Source: Chloroflexota bacterium (lineage in GTDB: Bacteria > Chloroflexota > Dehalococcoidia > Dehalococcoidales > UBA2162). Taken from it: DNA of 41,244 bases. The notes beneath the pieces were generated by a model. The model had not been told where the DNA came from. It was given only the letters and a program-made list of their open reading frames with translations, and ran no database searches. The position numbers were made by a program, and so were the translations under genes. This document shows positions 1 to 8,168 of this stretch, piece by piece (position 1 is the stretch's first letter; each line of letters begins with the position of its first letter). Where the stretch lies: positions 1 through 41,244 of the forward strand of contig JACQGQ010000090.1 in NCBI GenBank assembly GCA_016199495.1, in the 5' to 3' direction.

Positions 1-226
1 ACAACTTGAGTGTTCCTCGTCCCACTTTTTTGAAGCCAATCACCCAGGGTATTACCCTGCCACAACACTCTTTCACGCCCTCAAGTTGACTCGCTCTTCT
101 TCAGAGGTCACAAATTACTATATTGTTACCTTAAGCCTTATCTCAGTGTTCCCAGAGAGGTAATTCGTTCAAACCTCGACAATATCTACCGCGTGAAGAG
201 ATACTCCGTCGGCCGAGTTTTTCTAT
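1..226. other. non-coding leader with inverted repeats upstream of the PII-nirA unit
   Basis: I see no convincing gene here; the long open frames are shadows. Visible structure: CAGGGT and ACCCTG form a perfect hairpin at 46-60 with a 3-base loop, and CAACTTGAG at 2-10 is the exact reverse complement of CTCAAGTTG at 80-88, so the first 88 bases could fold into a larger RNA structure. It could be the tail and terminator region of a gene lying before the window, or the start of a long leader. No uridine run follows the small hairpin, so a simple intrinsic terminator is not supported. Confidence 0.35.
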
Positions 227-310
227 GTTACTGCAGCTTAGATTCAACTGGCCAGTCCTGTAACACAATCTTAACATTAATGAAACACCACCGACACATT
301 TTTTAATTAT
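227..310 (+). promoter_or_regulatory. GlnR-like 11-base-periodic box and promoter of the PII-nirA unit
   Basis: Four five-base half-sites lie exactly 11 bases apart: GTAAC at 260, TTAAC at 271, GAAAC at 282 and GACAC at 293, each separated by six bases. A further GTTAC at 227 is in the same phase (33 bases upstream). The pattern matches the actinobacterial GlnR box as I know it (GTnAC, six bases, GAAAC, repeated). A possible promoter overlaps the downstream half-sites: ATGAAA at 280-285, 17 bases, TTAATT at 303-308. The same layout recurs upstream of the glutamate synthase operon and of the amt unit in this window. Binding by the regulator at 23313 is inference. Confidence 0.6.
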
Positions 311-352
311 TCTGGATATATCAAGCGGAGGGCACTTACTGAGGATATTCAA

Positions 353-679
353 ATGAAGGAGATAATTGCCATTATCAGGCCGGAGAAGCATCTCCCGACC
401 ATCGAGGCCGTGATGGAGCTTGGAATAGAAGAGATTATGCAGCAGCGGGTGCTGGGACGAGGACAGCAAGCTGGGCTGCGTTACCTGAGACCGGTAGCAG
501 GACAGCAGTCCGAGGCTATTGTCCAGTTCTTACCTAAGCGGATGCTCACCTGGCTCGTCCCGGAAGAAAAAGTGGCTACTTTAGTAGAGGCTATCATTCG
601 TACTAACGGTACTTCCTCTTATGGCGACGGCAAAATTTTCGTTTGCCAACTGGACGGTGTAGATGGAAATGTGGAATAA
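353..679 (+). CDS. PII-family nitrogen regulatory protein, NifI2-like
   Basis: Small PII-family signal protein of 108 residues, a normal length. It opens with the family start MKEIIAIIRPEK, contains VLGRGQQAGL before the T-loop, FLPKRMLTWLVP after it, and ends with GDGKIFVC. The FLPKRML stretch is characteristic of NifI2, which with NifI1 inhibits nitrogenase in methanogens and some bacteria by sensing 2-oxoglutarate. Here the neighbour is a nitrite reductase, not nitrogenase, and the reading frames overlap by 17 bases, so tight co-expression is expected. A GAGGA ribosome site precedes the ATG. A NifI1-like partner lies just after the reductase. A role in controlling the reductase or its transporter is inference. 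Confidence 0.85.
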   Translation: MKEIIAIIRPEKHLPTIEAVMELGIEEIMQQRVLGRGQQAGLRYLRPVAGQQSEAIVQFLPKRMLTWLVPEEKVATLVEAIIRTNGTSSYGDGKIFVCQLDGVDGNVE

Positions 680-2249
680 CCCGATTGAAACATATAAGAA
701 AGAAAAAGACGGGCTGGACATTATCCAGGACATCGGGGAACTGGCGGTGCATCATGGCGGCTGGGAAACCCTTGACCCGGGTGATAGGGAGAGGCTCAAG
801 TGGATAGGCACATTCTTCTGTGAACCTACCCCGGGACAATTCATGATGCGTATCCGTATCACTAATGGCCAGGCCTCGGCAGCCCAACTCCACCTGCTCG
901 CCGCCCTATCCCGCCAGCTCGGCAATGGCATATTGGACATTACCACCCGCCAGCAGATAGAGTTACGCGCTGTTAAGATGCGGGGCGTATCTGAGATATT
1001 GGAGGCACTGCGAGAAGTCAATCTGACCAGTCTGCAGACTGGTCAGGACAATGTGAGAAATATTATCTGTTGCCCTTTGGCAGGCCTTTCCGACAAGGAG
1101 TTATTTGACGCCTCACCGGTAGGCGCCGAATTCACGCGTATCTTCCTTGGTAACAGAGCCTTCTCAAACTTGCCCCGTAAGTTTAACGTGGCCATTACCG
1201 GCTGCACCGAGAACTGTATCCATGCGGAGACTCAAGACTTGGCCATGACGCCGGCGCTAAGAGAAACCGATGGCACTCCGGGATTCAATGTGGCGGTGGG
1301 AGGCAAGATGGGTTCCGGCGGAATGAAAATAGCGCAATCGCTGGATGTTTTTGTGGAGCCCCAAGAAGCCGCCCGACTGGCTACCGAGGTGGTCGCACTC
1401 TTCCGTGATGAAGGTTTTCGCGACCAGCGCACACGGAGCCGTCTGTTCTTTCTCATCGAAGAATGGGGAATCGAGCGCTTTAGAGATGTTTTACAAGAAC
1501 GTTACGGTCGGGTTTTCGAAAAGGCTCAGCGAGACACCCGATTCCCGGGCAGAGCAGACCATCTGGGCATTCACCCCCAGAAGCAATCCGGAATGGTCTC
1601 CGTAGGCCTTTGCGTTCCAGCCGGACGTCTCTCCTGCAAACAAGTTGATGAACTGGCATATCTGGCGGAAGGCTATAGCAGCGGTCACCTGAGACTTACC
1701 ACCGACCAGAACGTGATACTGGTCAACGTGCCGGAAGTAAGACTTTCCTGGCTTCTCTCCGAACCCATCCTCCACCACTTCTCCCCTAACCCGCATCCCT
1801 TTCTGAGAGGACTGGTCACCTGCACGGGTACAGATTACTGCAAGCTGGCGCAAATCGAAACTAAAGACATCGGCCTGCGTTTGGCCGAGGAAATGTCCAG
1901 GCGGTTTCCCCTCGCTCCACCAGTTACCATGCACTGGTCAGGGTGCTCTGCGGGTTGCGGTAATCACCAGGCGGCCGATATTGGTTTCCAGGGCGTAAAA
2001 ACCCGGCTAAACGAAGAGGTTACGGAAGCAGTCAGCATCTTCGTCGGAGGCCGGAGCGGTATTGACCCTAAACCCGGTGAACGAATTGTGGAACTCTTGC
2101 CGGTGTCCCAGCTAAACGAAGTTGTTCCCTCGGTTCTGGAGAACCTGGATGTCTTGTATCGGGTCAGACGGCCACGTGTCGGAGAAAAGCGTGTCTTAAT
2201 GGTCCCCGTGTTTTCGGCGTCGATCCGCACTGAGGACTCAATAAATTGA
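663..2249 (+). CDS. nirA: ferredoxin-type nitrite (or sulfite) reductase, siroheme [4Fe-4S] enzyme
   Basis: Full-length 528-residue NirA/SiR-family enzyme that would reduce nitrite to ammonium (six electrons) in the cytoplasm. It shows the duplicated ferredoxin-like half-domains (about 55-120 and 310-375) and two catalytic halves. The siroheme/[4Fe-4S] ligands are visible as C387-x5-C393 and C428-x3-C432, followed by the GNHQAADIGFQG-type motif. The first half has RKFNVAITGCTENCIHAET near 172-190. The TTDQNVILVNVP stretch and the nitrogen-regulator neighbours favour nitrite over sulfite, but the sequence alone does not exclude sulfite reductase. The gene overlaps the PII gene before it (17 bases) and the PII gene after it (4 bases), and a GlnR-like box precedes the unit. 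Confidence 0.88.
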   Translation: MEMWNNPIETYKKEKDGLDIIQDIGELAVHHGGWETLDPGDRERLKWIGTFFCEPTPGQFMMRIRITNGQASAAQLHLLAALSRQLGNGILDITTRQQIELRAVKMRGVSEILEALREVNLTSLQTGQDNVRNIICCPLAGLSDKELFDASPVGAEFTRIFLGNRAFSNLPRKFNVAITGCTENCIHAETQDLAMTPALRETDGTPGFNVAVGGKMGSGGMKIAQSLDVFVEPQEAARLATEVVALFRDEGFRDQRTRSRLFFLIEEWGIERFRDVLQERYGRVFEKAQRDTRFPGRADHLGIHPQKQSGMVSVGLCVPAGRLSCKQVDELAYLAEGYSSGHLRLTTDQNVILVNVPEVRLSWLLSEPILHHFSPNPHPFLRGLVTCTGTDYCKLAQIETKDIGLRLAEEMSRRFPLAPPVTMHWSGCSAGCGNHQAADIGFQGVKTRLNEEVTEAVSIFVGGRSGIDPKPGERIVELLPVSQLNEVVPSVLENLDVLYRVRRPRVGEKRVLMVPVFSASIRTEDSIN

Positions 2250-2563
2250 AAATGATTCGAGCCATAATCAGACCGGAGAAAGAGTCGGTGGTTACTACTG
2301 CCCTGGCGAAGGTCGGCTTCCCAGCTTTAACCAAGTGGGAAGTGATAGGGCGCGGCAAACAGCAGGGTATTCAATTGGGAAACCAGGTCTACGAAGGACT
2401 CGCCAAGTGCCTCTTAATGGTAGTCGTCCATGATGACAGGATGGAGGAAGCTATGCGGACTATTGAAAAATCCGCTTTCAGCGGCAATCCCGGAGACGGC
2501 AAGATATTTGTGACACAGGTTGAGAAAGTTTACACAGTACGTACCGGAAAGGCGGAGCTTTAG
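2246..2563 (+). CDS. PII-family nitrogen regulatory protein, NifI1-like
   Basis: PII protein of 105 residues. Starting at TTG 2246 gives MKMIRAIIRPEK, the usual NifI1 opening, and places a GAGGA ribosome site nine bases upstream; ATG 2252 is the alternative. VIGRGKQQG precedes the T-loop, and NPGDGKIFV with VYTVRTGKAEL closes the protein, again like NifI1. It overlaps the end of nirA by four bases, indicating translational coupling. With the NifI2-like gene at 353 it forms a split pair around the reductase, which is unusual because NifI1 and NifI2 normally lie side by side between nifH and nifD. No nitrogenase gene is visible in the window. Confidence 0.85.
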   Translation: MKMIRAIIRPEKESVVTTALAKVGFPALTKWEVIGRGKQQGIQLGNQVYEGLAKCLLMVVVHDDRMEEAMRTIEKSAFSGNPGDGKIFVTQVEKVYTVRTGKAEL

Positions 2564-2600
2564 CCGACTCCCGGCTGAGGTATGAGCAGAAGGAGCTGAT

Positions 2601-2771
2601 GTGAGACAAGAATTACATTCTTACGCGCCTCTGGTAGAAACGATTACTGAGGCAAGCCATGCTGCCGAGACAAAAAGCCAGTTGAACTTTGGGCAGGGAA
2701 TGGCTTTAGGGGTCGTCGCTGCGGCTTATTTAGCCTTAGCCACAACGCTGGCATTCGCCATGGTGGCATAG
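2601..2771 (+). pseudogene. 5' fragment of a formate/nitrite transporter (FocA/NirC family), truncated
   Basis: An open frame of 56 codons starts at GTG 2601 with a good AAGGAG site five bases ahead. The product begins MRQELHSYAPLVETITEA and continues into a hydrophobic helix rich in Ala, Leu and Gly (ALGVVAAAYLALATTLAFAM). This resembles the cytoplasmic lead-in and first membrane helix of FNT-family channels, which run to about 270 residues. The frame stops where the oppositely oriented transketolase remnant begins, so I read it as a transporter cut off at about 2745. A nitrite channel next to nirA would make sense. The family call rests on a short stretch; a small membrane protein is the alternative. 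Confidence 0.5.
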
Positions 2772-3041
2772 AGAACAGGGCAGATATGTCCATTTATGTC
2801 CATTAGAGAGAAGCAGGTAATCCCTGCGGCTCCAGGTCGGATTATGGGAGTCGTGTCTCATTATATTAAAATAGAGTACAGTGAAGATGTCGGCCATCCC
2901 GAGCGGTCCCGCCGAATGCCCTGAACCGGCTTCTGTCAGAGATTTAATGATGTCTTGCCTTATTTTGTTTGCGATTAATTGTAGTTTCTTTATCTCGGTA
3001 ACTTTTTCCAAATCGCAGCCTCTTAGAATTAATTTAACCAA
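2742..3041 (-). pseudogene. tkt: transketolase N-terminal fragment, frameshifted and truncated
   Basis: The minus-strand frame encodes the start of the transketolase thiamine-binding half: KKLQLIANKIRQDIIKS, then EAGSGHSAGPLGMADI, LYFNIMRHD and RDYLLLSNGH. After SNGH the frame goes wrong; removing one copy of a 10-base tandem duplication (2785-2804) restores ICPVLYATMANAS, the expected continuation. Shortly afterwards, at about 2745, similarity ends and the plus-strand transporter fragment begins. So the gene has both a frameshift and a lost 3' end. The start at TTG 3041 is uncertain. Transketolase would have been the last enzyme of the sugar-phosphate block on this strand. Confidence 0.75.
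2785..2804. repeat. 10-base tandem duplication causing a frameshift
   Basis: TATGTCCATT occurs twice in direct tandem (2785-2794 and 2795-2804). On the minus strand the duplication falls just after the conserved SNGH of the transketolase fragment and shifts the frame; deleting one copy restores the family sequence. It could be a real mutation in a decayed gene or an assembly artefact next to a junction. Confidence 0.85.
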
Positions 3042-3273
3042 TATGAGCAGTTAATTATAACTGATTACCGTTTTCAAAGGTCTGAATCGCTTAACTCATG
3101 CTCACATAGTACTACTTATACCCCCTATTCTCAAGCAATATGTTATTAGATAATCGTCCGGTATGATCCTCAGATTAAACTGGAGGTTGACGGTTTCATG
3201 AATGCTTTCATCATTGGTTGAGACCGCATTAGATTCAGCAATATCAATTAATAGTGACGCACCTTGTGTTACC

Positions 3274-3750
3274 TCATTTGTGAGCTACCAGCCTGCTAAA
3301 CTCGGATAGAGCTTTCATCTGTCCTCGTGTTAAATGAATCATCCTCTTGTCTCGCACTCTTTTAATGGCGCTGCGCGGCCCCAACCCTTCAAGAATGAAG
3401 TAAGCGGCAACCAGCGTCGGACCTCTTTGGTGCCCTCTTTTGCAGTGCACATATACCTTGATATTGTTGTCGACCAAGTCCTTGATTGTTCTTGCGCCAA
3501 CGAGAAGTTGTTGTTGACTCGGGGGCTGCTTATCCACCACCGGCAGCCATAAAAAGAAATCCACGCCAAACGGAGTATCCAGGTGCTCATGTTCCAATGA
3601 AATATCTGCCATGACCCCCGCCTTTAGCAAAGATTCCTCGAAATGGGCCCGGCAGCACTGGTTTGTCCCCAGATATATATGTTCCGTTATCAGGTTATAC
3701 TCAAGGGTAATTCGTCTCGGGTGTGGGGGATAAGCGCTCTTCCTAGCCAT
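3274..3750 (-). CDS. dual-specificity protein phosphatase-like protein
   Basis: A 158-residue protein with the Cys-dependent phosphatase signature HC-x5-R: His102, nucleophile Cys103 and Arg109 in VHCKRGHQRG. Asp73 in the LPVVDKQPPS stretch is placed to be the general acid. The fold, a single small DSP domain with no membrane segment, fits a cytoplasmic phosphatase acting on phosphoprotein, a sugar phosphate or another phosphoester; the substrate cannot be read from the sequence. A strong AGGAGG site precedes the ATG. It sits between the 6-phosphogluconate dehydrogenase gene and the transketolase remnant on the same strand, so it may act within carbohydrate metabolism, but that is inference from position. 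Confidence 0.82.
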   Translation of the reverse strand: MARKSAYPPHPRRITLEYNLITEHIYLGTNQCCRAHFEESLLKAGVMADISLEHEHLDTPFGVDFFLWLPVVDKQPPSQQQLLVGARTIKDLVDNNIKVYVHCKRGHQRGPTLVAAYFILEGLGPRSAIKRVRDKRMIHLTRGQMKALSEFSRLVAHK

Positions 3751-3883
3751 ATAAACCTCCTACTGGTTGATTAATCTGTGTCAGCTACATTTGGTAAGAG
3801 AATAACGCCCCCAAAAGAATTAGGCATTCCCAACTACACAGCCTCATCTTTTTTCTTCATATCTTCTCTTCACTTTAAGAGTG

Positions 3884-4792
3884 TTATTCGTTTTTCCTAA
3901 CCGTATGTCCTCCGAATTGCTGCCTTAAAGCAGCCAGCAGTTTAGCTCCGAATGGCTGCTCCTGCCGTGACCTGAACCGCATCTGGAGCGCCTGGGTGAT
4001 AACCGGCAGAGGTATACCAAGTTCTATTGATTCCTCCACCGTCCAGCGCCCTTCACCGGAATCTTCGACATATGACAGGATGCCCTCTAATGCCGGGTCA
4101 TCCTTCAATGCCGCCACCGTCAGTTCAAGTAACCACGAGCGAATGACACTGCCATAACGCCAGATTTCAGCTATCTGGTGCAGGTCAAGGTTGAATTCAC
4201 TCTTTGCCTGCATTAACTCAAACCCCTCTGCGTAGGCTTGCATCAGCCCGTATTCGATGCCATTGTGGACCATCTTAACAAAGTGCCCAGCTCCGCTGGG
4301 ACCCACATGCCCATACCCGTGCTCGGGCGATGGAGCCAGTGTCTGGAAGATTGGCTCAAGATGGCGGAATGCCCCAATGTCACCCCCCACCATCAGGCAG
4401 TAGCCCTCTTTGAGCCCCCATATCCCGCCGCTGACACCGGCGTCCAGCATACTTACTCCCTTTTGAGACAAAGCCGCCGCTCGCCGCACAGTGTCTTTGT
4501 AATAGGAGTTGCCGCCATCAATTACGATGTCACCTGAAGATAATTCTTGTGCCAGGTCATTGATAGCACGCTCAGTGGCATCACCTGCTGGCACCATGAC
4601 CCAGACACAGCGGGGTCTAGCCAGTTTCCCCGTAAGGTCGGCTATGGAGTCCGTGCCCACCGCCCCGCTCTGCGCCGTAGATTCCACCACCTCTCTTGAA
4701 ATGTCATAGACCAGCACGCGATGGCCCCTATGGATAAGGCGCACAGTCATGCCGGACCCCATACGGCCCAGGCCAATCATGCCTATTTCCAT
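3884..4792 (-). CDS. gnd: 6-phosphogluconate dehydrogenase, decarboxylating (short GndA type)
   Basis: Oxidises 6-phosphogluconate to ribulose 5-phosphate and CO2. The product starts MEIGMIGLGRMGSGM, a Rossmann dinucleotide site, and shows VIDGGNSYYKDT, DAGVSGGIWGLKEGYCLMVGG and the catalytic GAGHFVKMVHNGIEYG motif. I chose the start at 4792 (302 residues) because a GGAG site lies about ten bases ahead and the conserved fold begins there; the frame stays open to 4843 and would add 17 unconserved residues. The length fits the short, often NAD-linked class, about 300 residues, not the 470-residue enterobacterial class. It lies 64 bases after the fused tal-pgi gene, probably in one operon. Confidence 0.92.
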   Translation of the reverse strand: MEIGMIGLGRMGSGMTVRLIHRGHRVLVYDISREVVESTAQSGAVGTDSIADLTGKLARPRCVWVMVPAGDATERAINDLAQELSSGDIVIDGGNSYYKDTVRRAAALSQKGVSMLDAGVSGGIWGLKEGYCLMVGGDIGAFRHLEPIFQTLAPSPEHGYGHVGPSGAGHFVKMVHNGIEYGLMQAYAEGFELMQAKSEFNLDLHQIAEIWRYGSVIRSWLLELTVAALKDDPALEGILSYVEDSGEGRWTVEESIELGIPLPVITQALQMRFRSRQEQPFGAKLLAALRQQFGGHTVRKNE

Positions 4793-4856
4793 ACCTGACA
4801 CTCTCCTTTCCCCTTCGCTGGCTTCATGCGAGTCATCTCCCAAGGCTAATGACGCA

Positions 4857-7592
4857 CTATGTTAGTTCATTGATAAGCCCTGAAATATCACCGACGCTAC
4901 ATCGGCTGAAGTGTACCCTAATCACGCGCTGCCCCCGAGATTGCAATGCTTGGAAATCACCCATAGCCTGCGCATCGGCTACTACTCCGAAGGTATAAGG
5001 CTTTCCGGGTATGAGAATGTCCTCTTCATGGCCAGCAGTAATCTGGAGAAATAAGCCAGTCTTGGGCCCGCCTTTATGCAACTGCCCGGTAGAATGCAAA
5101 AAACGGGGGCCATACCCCAGTGTAGTAGCAATGCAATAACGCTCCATTACTTTTCGGCGGAGTTCGCCGAAAGCCTGATCCCTCTCAGAGGACTGGCAGA
5201 CGTAGGCCATAATGCTAAGATATCTGCCTTCTTGTGCCTCAGCGAGCAGCTCTTTTATAGACCCAGTGGTCTCCATCTGCGGGTGCTGTCCTGAGGACAA
5301 GTACTCCTGTAATATGCGCTGAGTGGCGTCCTTTGCACTCTGGACGTCGGGCTGATTGAAGGGATGAATGCCCAGAACCGCACCAGCCACCGCTGTGGCG
5401 AACTCCCAGCGGAAGAACTCGCCGCCCAGGTCATACTTATCCCGCATCTCCAAAGTTATCACCGGTTGCCCCGAGGATTTTAGCTTTTCGACGGCTTTAT
5501 CTGCATCCGAGTTATCATCTTCCTTAAGGCGCAGGTAGATGAATAATCGGTCGCTGCCGTAACAGGACGAGTCCAGCAGAGGCTCACCCACTATGGGTAT
5601 AATACCCTTCCCCTCTTTGCCGGTACTCTCAGCTAGGAGCTGCTCCACCCAGATCCCGAAGCTGGCGACGGCCGATGACGTGATGAGGGTCAGCTTGTCC
5701 CGTCCCTTGAGAGCCATAGCGCCGATGCACGCTCCCAGCCAAGCAGCATCGTTATCGTGAACGGGCACACAGGACAAGGTGCTCTCTTTCATGCAATCCG
5801 CCCGGTCCAGCAGAGCGGCAATGTCAGCCCCTATGGCCGCTGCTGGTACCATGCCAAATCCAGATAAGACAGAGTAACGGCCGCCGATGTCAGGGGGATT
5901 GAGGAACAGGTTGCCAAAACCGGCTTTCTCCGCCAGGACGGCAAGAGGTGACCCGGGGTCAGTAATGGCAACGAAGTTCTCTCCCACCTTATCTTTGCTT
6001 AGTGCCGACTCCACCAGGTTCCTGAAGAAATCAAAAATAGACAGAGGTTCTATGGTGGTACCTGACTTGGAGGAAAGGATGAGCAGAGTATCCAGGGGTT
6101 CGATGGCATCCGTTACCTCACCTATCCGGACCGGAACGATGCAGGACCCAGCTTCCAGTACCGTAAGCTTGGGGAACCCGGGAGCGCTGCCCAGAGTCTG
6201 GCTCAGCACCTCGGGGCCAAGGCTGCTCCCGCCCATGCCCAGCAGCAGCACATTTTGGAAACCAGCTTCCCTTACCTCTTTAGCAAAGAGCTGCAAAGAA
6301 GGCACCATCTCCTGCATCTGGTCTATAACCGTAAGCCACCCCAGGCGGTCGGTTATCTCTGCGGGGTCATCCTTCCAGACAGTATGGTCCTTTCCCCATA
6401 TCCTCTTCACCACCTCCCGGCGGGAAAGTTCCTCCAGCGCAGCTTCCACATCAGAAATATACTCCCCGATGTCAACACCAGGATGGATATGCTCCTTTGT
6501 CAGGAGCCGCCTTTTCTTTTCCTCTATGCCCGCTAGAAGCTTGTCAAAGGAATCGGCAAAGGCTTTGACGCCGTCCCTTTGCAACTGCTCTGTGATGTCA
6601 TCCAGATTCACTCCAAGCCCCTTCAGGCTAGATAGAACTTCCTCTGCCTCCTCCAGTCCTTCGTCCAGAGTCCGGCGTACCCGGCCGTGGTCAAGAAAGG
6701 CTTCCAGAGTCTCTAATGGCAGGGTATTGACGGTATCCGGCCCGATAAGTTCGTCCACATAGAGGACATCAGAGTAGGCTGGATTCTTGGTGCCGGTGCT
6801 GCCCCAAAGGACGCGCTGGACTCGGGCGCCACGCTGTCGCTGAGCAGCGAATTCCTCGCCGTGAAATAACCGACTGAAGCGACGATAGACGAGTTTGGAA
6901 TTGGCAATAGCAACCTTTCCCCGCAGGGCTAAGGCCTCTTCTGTGCCGATTTTTTCCAGCTCCCTGTCCACGTAGGTGTCAACCCGGCTGACGAAGAAGG
7001 AAGCTACCGAAGCCACCCCCTGTGGATTTGAACTCCGCCTTATGCCCCGGATATAAGCTTGGGCAACATCCTCATAATGCTTCAGGGAAAACATCAGGGT
7101 TACATTAATGTTAAGCCCTTCGGCAATCAATTTCTCTACGGCAGGTATACCCTCTGGAGTGGCCGAGATTTTTATCATTACATTGGGACGGTCGACCAGC
7201 TGCCACAGGCGCCTCGCCTCGGCAATAGTGCCCTCGGTGTCATAGGAAAGCTGCGCCGGCGGCTCCAGACTGACCAGTCCATCAGCGCCATCAGCCTGCT
7301 CATAAAGAGGGCGCAATACGTCCGTTGCCAACCGGATATCTTTTACCACCAGGCGGTCATAGAGAGTTCTGGTATCAATATCAGGGTCAGAGTTAAGAAT
7401 ATCCCGTATGGCTTCATCGTAATCAGCGCCCGAAGTTATTGCTTTATGAAAGATGGTGGGATTACTGGTCATGCCGCAGACTCCTTCTTCGACCAGTTTC
7501 TTGAGTTGACCACTGGCAATCAGTCCCCGGCTAATGAAATCAAGCCATATCGATTGTCTCAGACGTCGGGCTTCCTGGATACGGTTTGTCAT
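4857..7592 (-). CDS. tal-pgi: bifunctional transaldolase / glucose-6-phosphate isomerase
   Basis: A 911-residue fusion of two sugar-phosphate enzymes. Residues about 1-370 are transaldolase: SIWLDFISR, MTSNPTIFHKA and the Schiff-base lysine in NVMIKISATPEGI. Residues about 430-911 are phosphoglucose isomerase: LLGMGGSSLGPEVL, the phosphate-binding SSKSGTTIEPLS and a C-terminal segment with LGYGPRFLHSTGQLHKGGP. Fused Tal-Pgi proteins are known in several phyla, including Chloroflexota and cyanobacteria. The gene overlaps rpiB by four bases (ATGA), so the two are translationally coupled. It links fructose 6-phosphate, erythrose 4-phosphate and glucose 6-phosphate interconversion. No internal stop or frameshift is visible. 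Confidence 0.95.
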   Translation of the reverse strand: MTNRIQEARRLRQSIWLDFISRGLIASGQLKKLVEEGVCGMTSNPTIFHKAITSGADYDEAIRDILNSDPDIDTRTLYDRLVVKDIRLATDVLRPLYEQADGADGLVSLEPPAQLSYDTEGTIAEARRLWQLVDRPNVMIKISATPEGIPAVEKLIAEGLNINVTLMFSLKHYEDVAQAYIRGIRRSSNPQGVASVASFFVSRVDTYVDRELEKIGTEEALALRGKVAIANSKLVYRRFSRLFHGEEFAAQRQRGARVQRVLWGSTGTKNPAYSDVLYVDELIGPDTVNTLPLETLEAFLDHGRVRRTLDEGLEEAEEVLSSLKGLGVNLDDITEQLQRDGVKAFADSFDKLLAGIEEKKRRLLTKEHIHPGVDIGEYISDVEAALEELSRREVVKRIWGKDHTVWKDDPAEITDRLGWLTVIDQMQEMVPSLQLFAKEVREAGFQNVLLLGMGGSSLGPEVLSQTLGSAPGFPKLTVLEAGSCIVPVRIGEVTDAIEPLDTLLILSSKSGTTIEPLSIFDFFRNLVESALSKDKVGENFVAITDPGSPLAVLAEKAGFGNLFLNPPDIGGRYSVLSGFGMVPAAAIGADIAALLDRADCMKESTLSCVPVHDNDAAWLGACIGAMALKGRDKLTLITSSAVASFGIWVEQLLAESTGKEGKGIIPIVGEPLLDSSCYGSDRLFIYLRLKEDDNSDADKAVEKLKSSGQPVITLEMRDKYDLGGEFFRWEFATAVAGAVLGIHPFNQPDVQSAKDATQRILQEYLSSGQHPQMETTGSIKELLAEAQEGRYLSIMAYVCQSSERDQAFGELRRKVMERYCIATTLGYGPRFLHSTGQLHKGGPKTGLFLQITAGHEEDILIPGKPYTFGVVADAQAMGDFQALQSRGQRVIRVHFSRCSVGDISGLINELT

Positions 7593-8080
7593 TTGATTCC
7601 TCCTTCATCACCCTCTTTGTTTCCCTGTAAAGCTCCGCGCTCAAGATTCAGGAGCTTGGCTATGCGGCGACGATGTCGCTCCTCGCCGGAGAAGCTGGCT
7701 TCAAGGAAGGCCACTACCAACTCTACGACTAGCTCAAAACCGATAACGCGTGCTCCCAGGCAGAGCACATTCATGTCATCATGCTCAACGCCCTGATGCG
7801 CTGAATAGGTATCGTGACAAAGGCAGGCACGAATGCCGGGTACTTTGTTAGCAGCTACGCAGGCGCCTACGCCGCTGCCACATACCAGCACTCCTCGTTC
7901 AACTTTCCCTGAGATGACCGCCCGGGAAACATTCTCCGCAAAATCGGGATAGTCATCATCGGCGTCAAACCGATGCGCTCCCAGGTCTAATATGTCATAC
8001 CTGGCACCCAGGCAAGCAATCAACTCATTTTTCAGGGAAAAACCACCGTGGTCGGCCCCTATCGCTACACGCAGTTTCAT
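7589..8080 (-). CDS. rpiB: ribose-5-phosphate isomerase B
   Basis: Interconverts ribulose 5-phosphate and ribose 5-phosphate. The 163-residue protein begins MKLRVAIGADHGGFSLKNEL and has the catalytic GVLVCGSGVGACVAANKVPGIRA region with the RpiB cysteine, then HDDMNVLCLGARVIG. I chose the ATG at 8080 because GGAG lies about six bases ahead; a GTG at 8104 would add eight residues. The gene overlaps tal-pgi by four bases. It supplies the product of the downstream 6-phosphogluconate dehydrogenase with an outlet to ribose 5-phosphate. Confidence 0.93.
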   Translation of the reverse strand: MKLRVAIGADHGGFSLKNELIACLGARYDILDLGAHRFDADDDYPDFAENVSRAVISGKVERGVLVCGSGVGACVAANKVPGIRACLCHDTYSAHQGVEHDDMNVLCLGARVIGFELVVELVVAFLEASFSGEERHRRRIAKLLNLERGALQGNKEGDEGGIK

Positions 8081-8168
8081 ATCTTTCTCCTCTGCAGCAG
8101 CCACTGCTTATCCACTATATGGTGGGCAGTTACGCCCAGCTCCTCATGCTCGGCTCCCTCTTGTTCTG

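Noticed and set aside
353-2563. A nitrogen-fixation (nif) operon, suggested by NifI-like PII genes
   Set aside because: The intervening gene is a siroheme nitrite/sulfite reductase and no nifH, nifD or nifK is visible.
3042-3273. A tRNA or small RNA gene in the gap after the transketolase remnant
   Set aside because: No cloverleaf, T-loop with CCA end or strong hairpin was found; I see nothing supportable there.
5887-6762. 291-codon plus-strand frame inside tal-pgi
   Set aside because: Ser/Arg/Pro-rich shadow of a well-supported minus-strand gene.
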